Positions 7,431 to 14,238 of a DNA stretch of 24,058 nt are shown here, piece by piece. The stretch comes from an uncultured Lachnospiraceae bacterium. GTDB taxonomy: Bacteria > Bacillota > Clostridia > Lachnospirales > Lachnospiraceae. The stretch covers positions 1 to 24,058 of the forward strand of contig CAJJNI010000009.1 of the NCBI GenBank assembly GCA_905193085.1. Reading direction: 5' to 3'. A program made the translations under genes and the position numbers. Every line of letters begins with the position of its first letter. The first letter of the stretch is position 1. The notes under the pieces were generated by a model that did no database searches, was not told the origin of the DNA, and worked only from the letters and a program-made list of their open reading frames with translations.

Positions 7431-8192
7431 ATGTCAGTAACAATAAAATCTCAAAGAGAAATTGAACTTATGCGCCATGCAGGAAAATTGCTCGGACAGA
7501 CGCTGAAGCAGTTAGAAGAAGCAGTCAGACCGGGAATGTCCACATGGGAACTAAATCAAATTGGTGAAGAAATTATAAGAGGATATGGCTGTATCCCGTC
7601 TTTTCTTAATTATAACGGATATCCGGCCTCTATCTGTATTTCACTGAATGATGAAGTAGTACATGGAATACCGCGGAAAGATTTCATCATTCAGGAAGGC
7701 GATATTGTGAGCATGGACGCGGGACTTATCTATCAGGGATATCATGCAGATGCTGCAAGAACAGTAGGAGTCGGCGAAATAACAGAAAATGCAAGAAAAC
7801 TCATAGAAGTCACCAGACAGAGCTTTTTTGAAGGAATCAGGCAGGCAAAACAGGGAAATCATCTCTATGATATTTCCGGTGCCATCGGCGATTACGCAGA
7901 AAGCTTCGGATATGGTGTGGTGAGGGATTTAGTCGGACATGGAATTGGAAAAAATCTGCATGAAGATCCACAGATTCCAAATTTCCGGCAAAGAAGAAGA
8001 GGATTAAAACTTCAGGCAGGAATGACACTTGCCATAGAGCCTATGGTAAATGAAGGCAGTCCGGATGTGTGCTGGGCAGATGATGACTGGACAGTAATGA
8101 CAGAAGACTGTTCCCTGTCAGCTCATTATGAAAATACAGTACTTATTACAGACGGCGAACCGGAGATTCTTACATTGGCTGAATCACTGTAA
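7431..8192 (+). CDS. map: Methionine aminopeptidase, type I
   Basis: This enzyme removes the N-terminal methionine from nascent proteins. The 253-residue pita-bread fold has the five metal ligands in order: D96 (VSMDAGL), D107 (YHADAART), H170 (GHGIGKNLHE), E203 (AIEPM) and E234 (YENTVLIT), with H78 (VVHGIPR) and H177 also conserved in the active site. The length is normal for type I; no N-terminal zinc-finger extension is present. ATG 7431 has an AGAGGCG site. It lies between adk and infA as in most Firmicutes. Confidence 0.97.
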   Translation: MSVTIKSQREIELMRHAGKLLGQTLKQLEEAVRPGMSTWELNQIGEEIIRGYGCIPSFLNYNGYPASICISLNDEVVHGIPRKDFIIQEGDIVSMDAGLIYQGYHADAARTVGVGEITENARKLIEVTRQSFFEGIRQAKQGNHLYDISGAIGDYAESFGYGVVRDLVGHGIGKNLHEDPQIPNFRQRRRGLKLQAGMTLAIEPMVNEGSPDVCWADDDWTVMTEDCSLSAHYENTVLITDGEPEILTLAESL

Positions 8193-8223
8193 ATATAAAA
8201 GAAGAGATTAGGAGGTTGAAAAA

Positions 8224-8442
8224 ATGTCAAAATCTGATTTAATTGAAATGGAAGGAACAATCGTAGAAAAGCTTCCAAACGCAATGTTTAAGGTGGAACT
8301 GGAGAATGGTCATGTTGTGCTTGCCCACATCAGTGGCAAACTCAGAATGAACTTTATCCGTATCCTTCCGGGAGACAAAGTTAAGATTGAACTTTCCCCA
8401 TATGATTTAAACAAAGGACGTATTATCTGGAGAGATAAATAA
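8224..8442 (+). CDS. infA: Translation initiation factor IF-1
   Basis: IF-1 (72 residues, the exact family length) is an S1-type OB-fold protein that occupies the 30S A site during initiation. MEGTIVEKLPNAMFKVELEN, GHVVLAHISGKLRMNFIRIL and GDKVKIELSPYDLNKGRI are the universal IF-1 segments. ATG 8224 follows TTAGGAGG. Some related Clostridia carry a small KOW-domain gene between map and infA; none is present here. The next gene is rpmJ after 92 bases. Confidence 0.98.
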   Translation: MSKSDLIEMEGTIVEKLPNAMFKVELENGHVVLAHISGKLRMNFIRILPGDKVKIELSPYDLNKGRIIWRDK

Positions 8443-8471
8443 GAAACACTGCAAAAAAATGAAAAATATGC

Positions 8472-8500
8472 TTGTTTTTTTGTAAAAACTATGATATAGT
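8472..8500 (+). promoter_or_regulatory. Candidate promoter for rpmJ and the alpha operon
   Basis: TTGTTT (8472-8477) and TATAGT (8495-8500) are separated by 17 bases and lie 35 bases before the rpmJ start. The same region could form an A:T-only hairpin (CAAAAAAA at 8452-8459 with TTTTTTTG at 8475-8482), which would be weak. The promoter call rests on the spacing and on the 92-base gap. Confidence 0.5.
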
Positions 8501-8534
8501 CTTAAATGGACTTTTTTGAAAGGAGGATTTTGCT

Positions 8535-8648
8535 GTGAAGGTTAGATCATCAGTTAAACCTATTTGTGAAAAATGCAAAGTCATTAAAAGAAAGGGAGCA
8601 ATCAGAGTAATCTGTGAAAATCCTAAGCACAAGCAGAGACAGGGCTAA
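8535..8648 (+). CDS. rpmJ: 50S ribosomal protein L36
   Basis: L36 is the smallest ribosomal protein (37 residues). The frame from GTG 8535 gives MKVRSSVKPICEKCKVIKRK and then GAIRVICENPKHKQRQG, with the zinc ligands C11, C14, C27 and H32 of the zinc-binding form. GAAAGGAGG at 8518-8526 supports the GTG start. It contacts 23S rRNA in the 50S subunit. The position between infA and rpsM is standard. It is followed by a 274-base structured gap. Confidence 0.97.
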   Translation: MKVRSSVKPICEKCKVIKRKGAIRVICENPKHKQRQG

Positions 8649-8922
8649 TTATGGCAGTCCGGCATTGATACTGTCTATTGTCAATGTCATGTAACAGTTA
8701 ATTTTGCGGCTGCAGCAATGGAACACCAGGGTGCGTGGTAAAAGGAAACACTCTCATTCCTTACCGGGTGTCGATGGGAAGAAGTTGCTTCAATATAAAA
8801 AATAATAAAATAATAACTAAAAACTCGTAAATGTGGAACGCACACATTTCAGACGCAGAGACTTTATGCGGGCTGCGTAATCTGCAGGTTTACGAAAGAA
8901 TTTTGATGGAGGTTGTACACAC
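8649..8922 (+). promoter_or_regulatory. Structured leader upstream of rpsM (alpha operon)
   Basis: This 274-base gap has three foldable blocks. The first is a hairpin, GGCATTGA (8661-8668) with TCAATGTC (8681-8688). The second is a long interrupted stem: AGCAA/TTGCT (8714-8718/8785-8789), ACACC/GGTGT (8723-8727/8767-8771) and GGTAA-AA-GGAA with TTCCTTACC (8737-8747/8757-8765). The third is a possible three-way junction: CGTAAA/TTTACG (8826-8831/8889-8894), AAATGTG/CACATTT (8829-8835/8843-8849) and ACGCAG/CTGCGT (8853-8858/8873-8878). An A/T-rich stretch (8791-8824) separates the last two and may hold a promoter. In E. coli the S4 protein controls this operon from the rpsM leader; a similar role here is inference. 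Confidence 0.55.
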
Positions 8923-9291
8923 ATGGCTCGTATTTCAGGTGTTGATTTACCAAGAGAAAAGCGTATCGAGATAGGATTAACCTATATCTACGGTATCGGA
9001 AGAGTTAGCGCAACAAAGATTCTTGAGGCAGCTAATGTTAATCCGGATACAAGAGTAAGAGACTTAACAGATGATGAAGTTAAGAGAATCAGTGCAGTTA
9101 TCGATGAACATCACACAGTAGAAGGTGATTTAAGAAGACAGATTGCATTAAACATTAAAACATTACAGGAAATCGGATGTTACAGAGGCATTCGTCATAG
9201 AAAAGGACTTCCTGTTCGTGGTCAGAAGACAAAGACAAACGCAAGAACAAGAAAAGGTCCTAAGAAGACAGTAGCAAATAAGAAGAAGTAG
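8923..9291 (+). CDS. rpsM: 30S ribosomal protein S13
   Basis: S13 (122 residues) lies in the 30S head and contacts the P-site tRNA with its basic tail. MARISGVDLPREKRIEIGLT, YIYGIGRVSATKIL, the helix-two-turn-helix region and the C-terminus GQKTKTNARTRKGPKKTV are all present. ATG 8923 follows GGAGG at 8908-8912. It is the first gene of the alpha operon and follows a long structured leader. A 107-base A/T-rich gap separates it from rpsK. Confidence 0.98.
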   Translation: MARISGVDLPREKRIEIGLTYIYGIGRVSATKILEAANVNPDTRVRDLTDDEVKRISAVIDEHHTVEGDLRRQIALNIKTLQEIGCYRGIRHRKGLPVRGQKTKTNARTRKGPKKTVANKKK

Positions 9292-9398
9292 TATTTAGTT
9301 ATTAATTTAGATAGATTAAATATTTAGATTTTTCTTAGCAGTTTACAAATTATTATCATTATAGAAAGGTAACCCACATAAGGGAAGGTTAGTTTAAA

Positions 9399-9791
9399 AT
9401 GGCTAAAGTTACAAAAAAAGTGACAAAGAAGCGTGTAAAGAAAAACGTTGAACGCGGACAGGCACATATTCAGGCATCATTCAATAACACAATCGTTACA
9501 ATTACAGATACAGAAGGTAACGCATTATCATGGGCAAGTGCTGGTGGTCTTGGTTTTAAAGGTTCAAGGAAATCTACTCCTTATGCAGCTCAGATGGCAG
9601 CTGAAACTGCTACAAAGGCAGCTTTAGTTCACGGCTTAAAATCAGTAGATGTTATGGTAAAAGGTCCAGGTTCAGGAAGAGAAGCAGCAATCCGTGCGCT
9701 TTCAGCAAGCGGACTTGATGTTACAAGTATCAAGGATGTTACCCCGGTTCCACATAACGGATGTCGTCCACCAAAGCGCAGAAGAGTCTAA
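9399..9791 (+). CDS. rpsK: 30S ribosomal protein S11
   Basis: S11 (130 residues) lies on the 30S platform near the E site and interacts with S7 and the mRNA. GQAHIQASFNNTIVTITD, SWASAGGLGFKGSRKSTPYA and PVPHNGCRPPKRRRV are universal S11 sequence. ATG 9399 is preceded by AAGGGAAGG at 9380-9388 with about 10 bases of spacing. The 107-base gap upstream is A/T-rich and has no clear promoter. rpsD follows after 16 bases. Confidence 0.98.
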   Translation: MAKVTKKVTKKRVKKNVERGQAHIQASFNNTIVTITDTEGNALSWASAGGLGFKGSRKSTPYAAQMAAETATKAALVHGLKSVDVMVKGPGSGREAAIRALSASGLDVTSIKDVTPVPHNGCRPPKRRRV

Positions 9792-9807
9792 TAGGAGGTG
9801 CACATAG

Positions 9808-10401
9808 ATGGCAGTTAATAGAGTTCCTGTTCTTAAAAGATGCAGATCACTTGGTCTTGATCCAATCTACTTAGGAATAGATAAGAAATCAAATAGAGAG
9901 TTAAAGAGAGCAAACAGAAAGATCAGTGAATATGGTCTTCAGTTAAGAGAAAAACAGAAAGCAAAATTCATATATGGCGTTTTAGAGAAACCTTTCAGAA
10001 ACTATTTTGCAAAGGCTTCCAAAATGAAAGGTCAGTCTGGTGAAAACCTTATGATTTTACTGGAAAGCAGACTTGACAATGTTGTATTCCGTTTAGGACT
10101 TGCAAGAACAAGAAAAGAAGCAAGACAGATCGTTGACCACAAGCACGTTTTAGTAAACGGCAAGTGTGTAAATATTCCTTCTTATCTTGTAAAAGCTGGT
10201 GATACAATCGAAATCAGAGAAAAGAGCAAATCTTCTCAGAGATATAAAGATATCCTTGAAGTTACAGAAGGAAGAATGGTTCCTGAATGGTTAGAAGCTA
10301 ACCACGAAGCTTTAAGCGGTGTTGTAAAACAGTTACCGGAAAGAGAAAACATCGATGTACCGGTTGATGAAATGTTAATCGTCGAATTATATTCAAAATA
10401 A
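9808..10401 (+). CDS. rpsD: 30S ribosomal protein S4
   Basis: S4 (197 residues) starts 30S assembly by binding the 5' domain of 16S rRNA. The N-terminal domain has only one cysteine in the region where zinc-binding S4 proteins have a cluster, so this is the zinc-free form. The S4 RNA-binding domain is seen as LESRLDNVVFRLGLARTRKE and DHKHVLVNGKCVNIPSYLVK. ATG 9808 follows AGGAGGTG. In E. coli S4 is the feedback repressor of the alpha operon. Bacillus has a separate rpsD, but here the gene is inside the operon, which makes the rpsM leader a natural candidate target. Confidence 0.97.
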   Translation: MAVNRVPVLKRCRSLGLDPIYLGIDKKSNRELKRANRKISEYGLQLREKQKAKFIYGVLEKPFRNYFAKASKMKGQSGENLMILLESRLDNVVFRLGLARTRKEARQIVDHKHVLVNGKCVNIPSYLVKAGDTIEIREKSKSSQRYKDILEVTEGRMVPEWLEANHEALSGVVKQLPERENIDVPVDEMLIVELYSK

Positions 10402-10417
10402 GATTTTAAATTTGGCA

Positions 10418-10461
10418 GCTTGCAGGGCATTCTATGCCTTGTGGGCAAGCCATCTTTTCTT
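10418..10461 (+). promoter_or_regulatory. Hairpin between rpsD and rpoA, possible attenuator
   Basis: GCTTGC (10418-10423) can pair with GCAAGC (10445-10450), enclosing a second perfect stem GGCAT/ATGCC (10426-10430/10434-10438) with a TCT loop. The run CATCTTTTCTTAAC follows. The interrupted T-run makes it at best a weak terminator. It may tune rpoA and rplQ expression relative to the ribosomal proteins, or protect the 3' end of the upstream message. Confidence 0.4.
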
Positions 10462-10520
10462 AACAAGAAGTTTGATATGGATTGATATTTTGATTATTTC
10501 AAAGAAGGAGGGGCTTTATA

Positions 10521-11480
10521 GTGTTCGATTTTGAAAAACCTAATATTGAAATTGTAGAGATTTCAGAAGATAAGAGATATGGTAAGTTTGTGGTAGAGCC
10601 ACTTGAAAGAGGTTATGGTACAACACTTGGCAATTCTTTAAGAAGAATTATGCTGTCATCCCTTCCGGGTGCTGCAGTAAGCCAGATTAAAATTGACGGC
10701 GTTCTGCATGAATTCAGTTCAATTCCGGGAGTAAAAGAAGATGTCACAGAAATTATTCTGAACATTAAAAACCTTGCAATTAAGAACAACAGCGACACAA
10801 ATGAACCAAAAGTTGCATATATCGAATACAGCGGTGAAGGCGTTGTCACAGCAGCGGATATTCAGACAGACCCTGATATCGAAATCTTAAATCCTGATTT
10901 GGTTATCGCAACACTTAGTGGCGGAGCTGATACTAAATTATATATGGAGCTGACCATTACAAAGGGAAGAGGTTATGTCAGTGCAGATAAAAATAAGAAC
11001 GATGAACTTCCAATCGGAGTAATTGCCGTAGATTCTATCTATACACCGGTAGAACGTGTAAATCTTGCAATCGAGAATACGCGTGTCGGTCATATTACTG
11101 ATTATGACAAACTCACACTTGATGTTTATACAAATGGTACACTGGCTCCGGATGATGCTGTAAGCCTTGCAGCAAAGGTTTTAAGCGAGCATCTGAATCT
11201 GTTTATTGATCTTTCTGAAAATGCCAAGACAGTAGATGTTATGGTAGAAAAAGAAGAAGATCCAATCGACAGAGTATTAGAGATGAACATTGACGAACTG
11301 GAACTTTCCGTTCGTTCCTATAACTGTTTAAAGAGAGCTGGAATCAACACCGTAGAAGAACTGATTAACAGAAGTTCAGATGATATGATGAAGGTTCGTA
11401 ACTTAGGACGTAAGTCTTTAGAAGAAGTACTGAATAAGCTGAAAGAATTAGGTCTTTCACTTAAGAGCGGAGATGACTAA
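10521..11480 (+). CDS. rpoA: DNA-directed RNA polymerase subunit alpha
   Basis: The alpha subunit (319 residues) dimerises to nucleate RNA polymerase and its C-terminal domain binds UP elements and activators. The N-terminal domain has FVVEPLERGYGTTLGNSLRR and RIMLSSLPGAAVSQIKIDG; the C-terminal domain has ELELSVRSYNCLKRAGINTV and VRNLGRKSLEEVLNKLKELG. The start is GTG 10521 with GAAGGAGGGG about 7 bases upstream. It lies 119 bases after rpsD, a gap that holds a hairpin, and 99 bases before rplQ. Confidence 0.98.
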   Translation: MFDFEKPNIEIVEISEDKRYGKFVVEPLERGYGTTLGNSLRRIMLSSLPGAAVSQIKIDGVLHEFSSIPGVKEDVTEIILNIKNLAIKNNSDTNEPKVAYIEYSGEGVVTAADIQTDPDIEILNPDLVIATLSGGADTKLYMELTITKGRGYVSADKNKNDELPIGVIAVDSIYTPVERVNLAIENTRVGHITDYDKLTLDVYTNGTLAPDDAVSLAAKVLSEHLNLFIDLSENAKTVDVMVEKEEDPIDRVLEMNIDELELSVRSYNCLKRAGINTVEELINRSSDDMMKVRNLGRKSLEEVLNKLKELGLSLKSGDD

Positions 11481-11579
11481 TCGACCGCAGGTAATACATG
11501 ATTTATGGAATATAAAAGCAGATATCCGATAAGACCGAAGAGTGCGGGTATTTGTTCCACAAATGGAGGTTAAATTAAA

Positions 11580-12116
11580 ATGGCTGGAAATAGAAAGCTT
11601 AGCAGAACATCTGCACAGAGAAAAGCATTAATCAGAGCACAGGTAACAAGCTTAATCGCTAATGGAAAGATTGTTACAACAGAGGCAAAGGCAAAAGAAG
11701 TACGCAAAGTAGCTGAAGGTTTAATTGCCCTTGCAGTAAAAGAGAAAGACAACTTTGAAGAAGTTACTGTTCAGGCTAAAGTTCCTGTAAAGGATGAAAA
11801 TGGCAAGAGAGTAAAAGAAGTTGTTGACGGAAAGAAAGTAACAAAATACGAAACAGTTGAAAAGACAATCAAGAAAGACAAGCCTTCAAGACTTCACGCA
11901 AGAAGAAAAATGCAGGCAGTTCTTTATTCTGTAAAGGATGTTCCTACACAGGCAGCCGGCAGAAAGAAGAATACAAAGGTTGTTGATTTAACAGACAAGT
12001 TATTCACAGAAATCGCTCCTAAGTATGCAGATCGTAACGGTGGTTACACAAGAATCATCAAGATCGGTCTCAGAAAAGGTGATGCAGCAATGGAAGTTGT
12101 ACTTGAATTAGTATAA
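11580..12116 (+). CDS. rplQ: 50S ribosomal protein L17 with an internal insertion
   Basis: L17 lies near the peptide exit tunnel. The first 55 residues (RKLSRTSAQRKALIRAQVTS and the TTEAKAKEVRKVAE segment) and the C-terminus (EIAPKYADRNGGYTRIIKIG and LRKGDAAMEVVLELV) are normal. The protein is 178 residues against about 115-130 in most bacteria. The extra length is mainly a charged stretch of roughly 45 residues (about 57-102), rich in Lys, Glu and Val, placed before the conserved LHARRKM segment. The frame is unbroken and codon use matches the neighbours, so it is an encoded insertion and not an assembly error. ATG 11580 follows TGGAGG. A strong terminator ends the operon 17 bases after the stop. 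Confidence 0.96.
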   Translation: MAGNRKLSRTSAQRKALIRAQVTSLIANGKIVTTEAKAKEVRKVAEGLIALAVKEKDNFEEVTVQAKVPVKDENGKRVKEVVDGKKVTKYETVEKTIKKDKPSRLHARRKMQAVLYSVKDVPTQAAGRKKNTKVVDLTDKLFTEIAPKYADRNGGYTRIIKIGLRKGDAAMEVVLELV

Positions 12117-12132
12117 TTTGAAAGAATATCCG

Positions 12133-12161
12133 GGAACAGGTGTTAGACCTGTTCCTTTTTT
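12133..12161 (+). terminator. Alpha operon terminator after rplQ
   Basis: A perfect 9-bp stem, GGAACAGGT (12133-12141) with ACCTGTTCC (12147-12155), has a 5-base loop GTTAG and is followed by six T. It ends the ribosomal operon before fbp. Confidence 0.95.
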
Positions 12162-12202
12162 CGATTCTACTGATTGTTTTTCTCGGAAAGGCAGGATAGT
12201 AT

Positions 12203-12231
12203 TTGCAATATGTGCTGGATTCAGATATAAT
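12203..12231 (+). promoter_or_regulatory. Promoter of fbp
   Basis: TTGCAA (12203-12208) and the consensus -10 box TATAAT (12226-12231) are 17 bases apart. It lies between the rplQ terminator and fbp, so fbp and probably ecfA, ecfT and truA form their own transcription unit. The 5' untranslated region would be about 40 bases. Confidence 0.85.
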
Positions 12232-12277
12232 AGAAAAAAGATAAGTGTCTTATATAGGCATATGATATGGAGGGAAT

Positions 12278-14227
12278 ATGGACAAGAATTTAGATAAGAA
12301 ATATTTAAAACTGCTGGCAGAGAAATATCCGAGTGCAGCAGCTGCAAAGAGTGAAATAATAAATCTGACGGCGATCATGAGTCTTCCAAAGGGAACAGAA
12401 TACTTTTTCAGTGATATACATGGAGAATATGAAGCATTTCTGAATCTGCTCAGAAGTGCATCTGGAACGATTATGGATAAAATCCGGATCTATTTTTCTG
12501 ATTCCATGACAGCAGAAGAACAGGAAAATTTTGCACATCTGATTTATTTTCCGGAAGAAACACTGAAGCTGTACCAGGCACAGGGACTTGATAATGAGAA
12601 GCAGAAAATCCTCATCTTTCGTCTGATTCGTTTGTGTAAGGAGCTTTCATCCAAATACACCAGGTCAAAGGTCAGAAAAAAACTTCCGGCAGATTATGGT
12701 TATGCGATTGAAGAACTGTTGAACGTAGATACGGACGAGATGGATAAAAAGAGATATTATGATGAAATCATTAATTCAATCATTGATTCCACTTCCGGTT
12801 CAGATTTTATTACCCATCTGTGTATTCTGGCACAGAGACTTGCGGTGGATAAACTGCATATTATCGGAGATATTTTTGACAGAGGACCGAGAGCCGACAT
12901 TATTATGAACGAACTCATGAATTTCCCGGATGTAGATATCCAGTGGGGAAATCATGATATTTCCTGGATGGGAGCAGCCTGCGGAAACCTTGCACTGGTT
13001 GCAAACGTTGTCCGGATTGCAGTAAGTTATAATAATTTTGATGTACTCGAAGATGGATATGGAATTAATATGCGACCATTATCCATGTTCGCTTCCCGTG
13101 TATACAAAAATGATGAATGTAAGGGATTTACGCCAAAACTTCTGGACGAAAATGTTTATGATAACGTGGATATCCAGCTGGCAGCCAAGATGCATAAGGC
13201 AATCGCCATTATCCAGTTTAAGCTGGAAGGACAGATTATTGAGCGTCATCCGGAATATAAAATGGATGACAGAAATGTGCTGAAAAAAATTAATTATGAA
13301 AAGAAAACCGTTACGATTGAAGGTGTGGAATATCCATTGAAGGATACTACATTCCCGACCATCGATCCAAAGAAACCGCTGGAACTGACGGAAGGAGAGC
13401 AGGAACTCCTGTATACCTTAGTAACTTCATTCCGTCATTCGGAATTATTTAACCGCCATGTGGAATTCCTGTATAACAAAGGTTCGATGTATACCTGTTG
13501 TAATTCCAACCTTTTATATCATGGATGTATACCAATGAACCAGGACGGAACATTTACGGAAATTACACTGGATGGAAAACATTATTACAAGGGAAAAGCA
13601 CTTCTTGATTATATGAATCAGATTGTGAAGGATGCATATTATACAAAAGACAGAAATGCCGTGGATTTCATGTGGTATTTATGGTGCGGAAGAAATTCTT
13701 CCGTATATGGAAAGAGCAAGATGTCCGCATTTGAGGGATATTTTATCGAAGGCACAGATGCAAGGAAAGAAATTTACAATCCGTATTATAAATTAAGCAA
13801 TGACGAGAAAATCTGTGATATGATTTTCTGTGAATTTGGCTTAAATCCGGATACGTCCCATATTATTAACGGTCATGTGCCGGTAAAATTAAAAGATGGA
13901 GAAAGCCCGGTAAAGGCGAATGGAAAGCTCTACGTCATTGATGGGGGAATTTCCAAAGCATATCGTACAAAGACGGGAATCGCAGGATATACCCTGATTT
14001 TCAATTCCCATCATATCGCACTTGCGGAGCATACGATTGCCTCAAAAGACAGGGTGCTTGCAGGACAGAACAGCTATATTAATTATAAAGTATCTCCGGT
14101 CATGAAAATTACGGAGCGCATGAAGGAGAGAGTGAGAGTTGCCGATACCGATACCGGTGCAATGCTCAGGGAACGAATCAAAGATTTAAAAATGCTGGTA
14201 AAAGCATATGAAGATGGACAGGTGTAA
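12278..14227 (+). CDS. fbp: Fructose-1,6-bisphosphatase, class III
   Basis: The enzyme hydrolyses fructose 1,6-bisphosphate to fructose 6-phosphate in gluconeogenesis. It is the large Bacillus-type class III form (649 residues, family about 640-670), a calcineurin-like metallophosphatase. The metal-binding motifs are FFSDIHGEYEAF (43-54), IIGDIFDRG (195-203), WGNHD (223-227) and the late INGHVPVK segment. Other features such as the acidic C-terminal helix are family-typical. ATG 12278 follows GGAGGG. It has its own promoter and is 11 bases from ecfA. A metabolic gene between rplQ and ecfA is not the usual Firmicute layout, in which ecfA1 directly follows rplQ. Confidence 0.95.
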   Translation: MDKNLDKKYLKLLAEKYPSAAAAKSEIINLTAIMSLPKGTEYFFSDIHGEYEAFLNLLRSASGTIMDKIRIYFSDSMTAEEQENFAHLIYFPEETLKLYQAQGLDNEKQKILIFRLIRLCKELSSKYTRSKVRKKLPADYGYAIEELLNVDTDEMDKKRYYDEIINSIIDSTSGSDFITHLCILAQRLAVDKLHIIGDIFDRGPRADIIMNELMNFPDVDIQWGNHDISWMGAACGNLALVANVVRIAVSYNNFDVLEDGYGINMRPLSMFASRVYKNDECKGFTPKLLDENVYDNVDIQLAAKMHKAIAIIQFKLEGQIIERHPEYKMDDRNVLKKINYEKKTVTIEGVEYPLKDTTFPTIDPKKPLELTEGEQELLYTLVTSFRHSELFNRHVEFLYNKGSMYTCCNSNLLYHGCIPMNQDGTFTEITLDGKHYYKGKALLDYMNQIVKDAYYTKDRNAVDFMWYLWCGRNSSVYGKSKMSAFEGYFIEGTDARKEIYNPYYKLSNDEKICDMIFCEFGLNPDTSHIINGHVPVKLKDGESPVKANGKLYVIDGGISKAYRTKTGIAGYTLIFNSHHIALAEHTIASKDRVLAGQNSYINYKVSPVMKITERMKERVRVADTDTGAMLRERIKDLKMLVKAYEDGQV

Positions 14228-14238
14228 TGGTGTAAACA

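Noticed and set aside
8785..8824. Possible rpsM promoter in the A/T-rich stretch
   Set aside because: TTGCTT is followed only by poor -10 matches; the A/T richness alone gives many chance boxes.
13038..13283. 81-codon frame inside fbp on the same strand
   Set aside because: It is out of frame with the conserved phosphatase, has no upstream binding site, and no recognisable protein.
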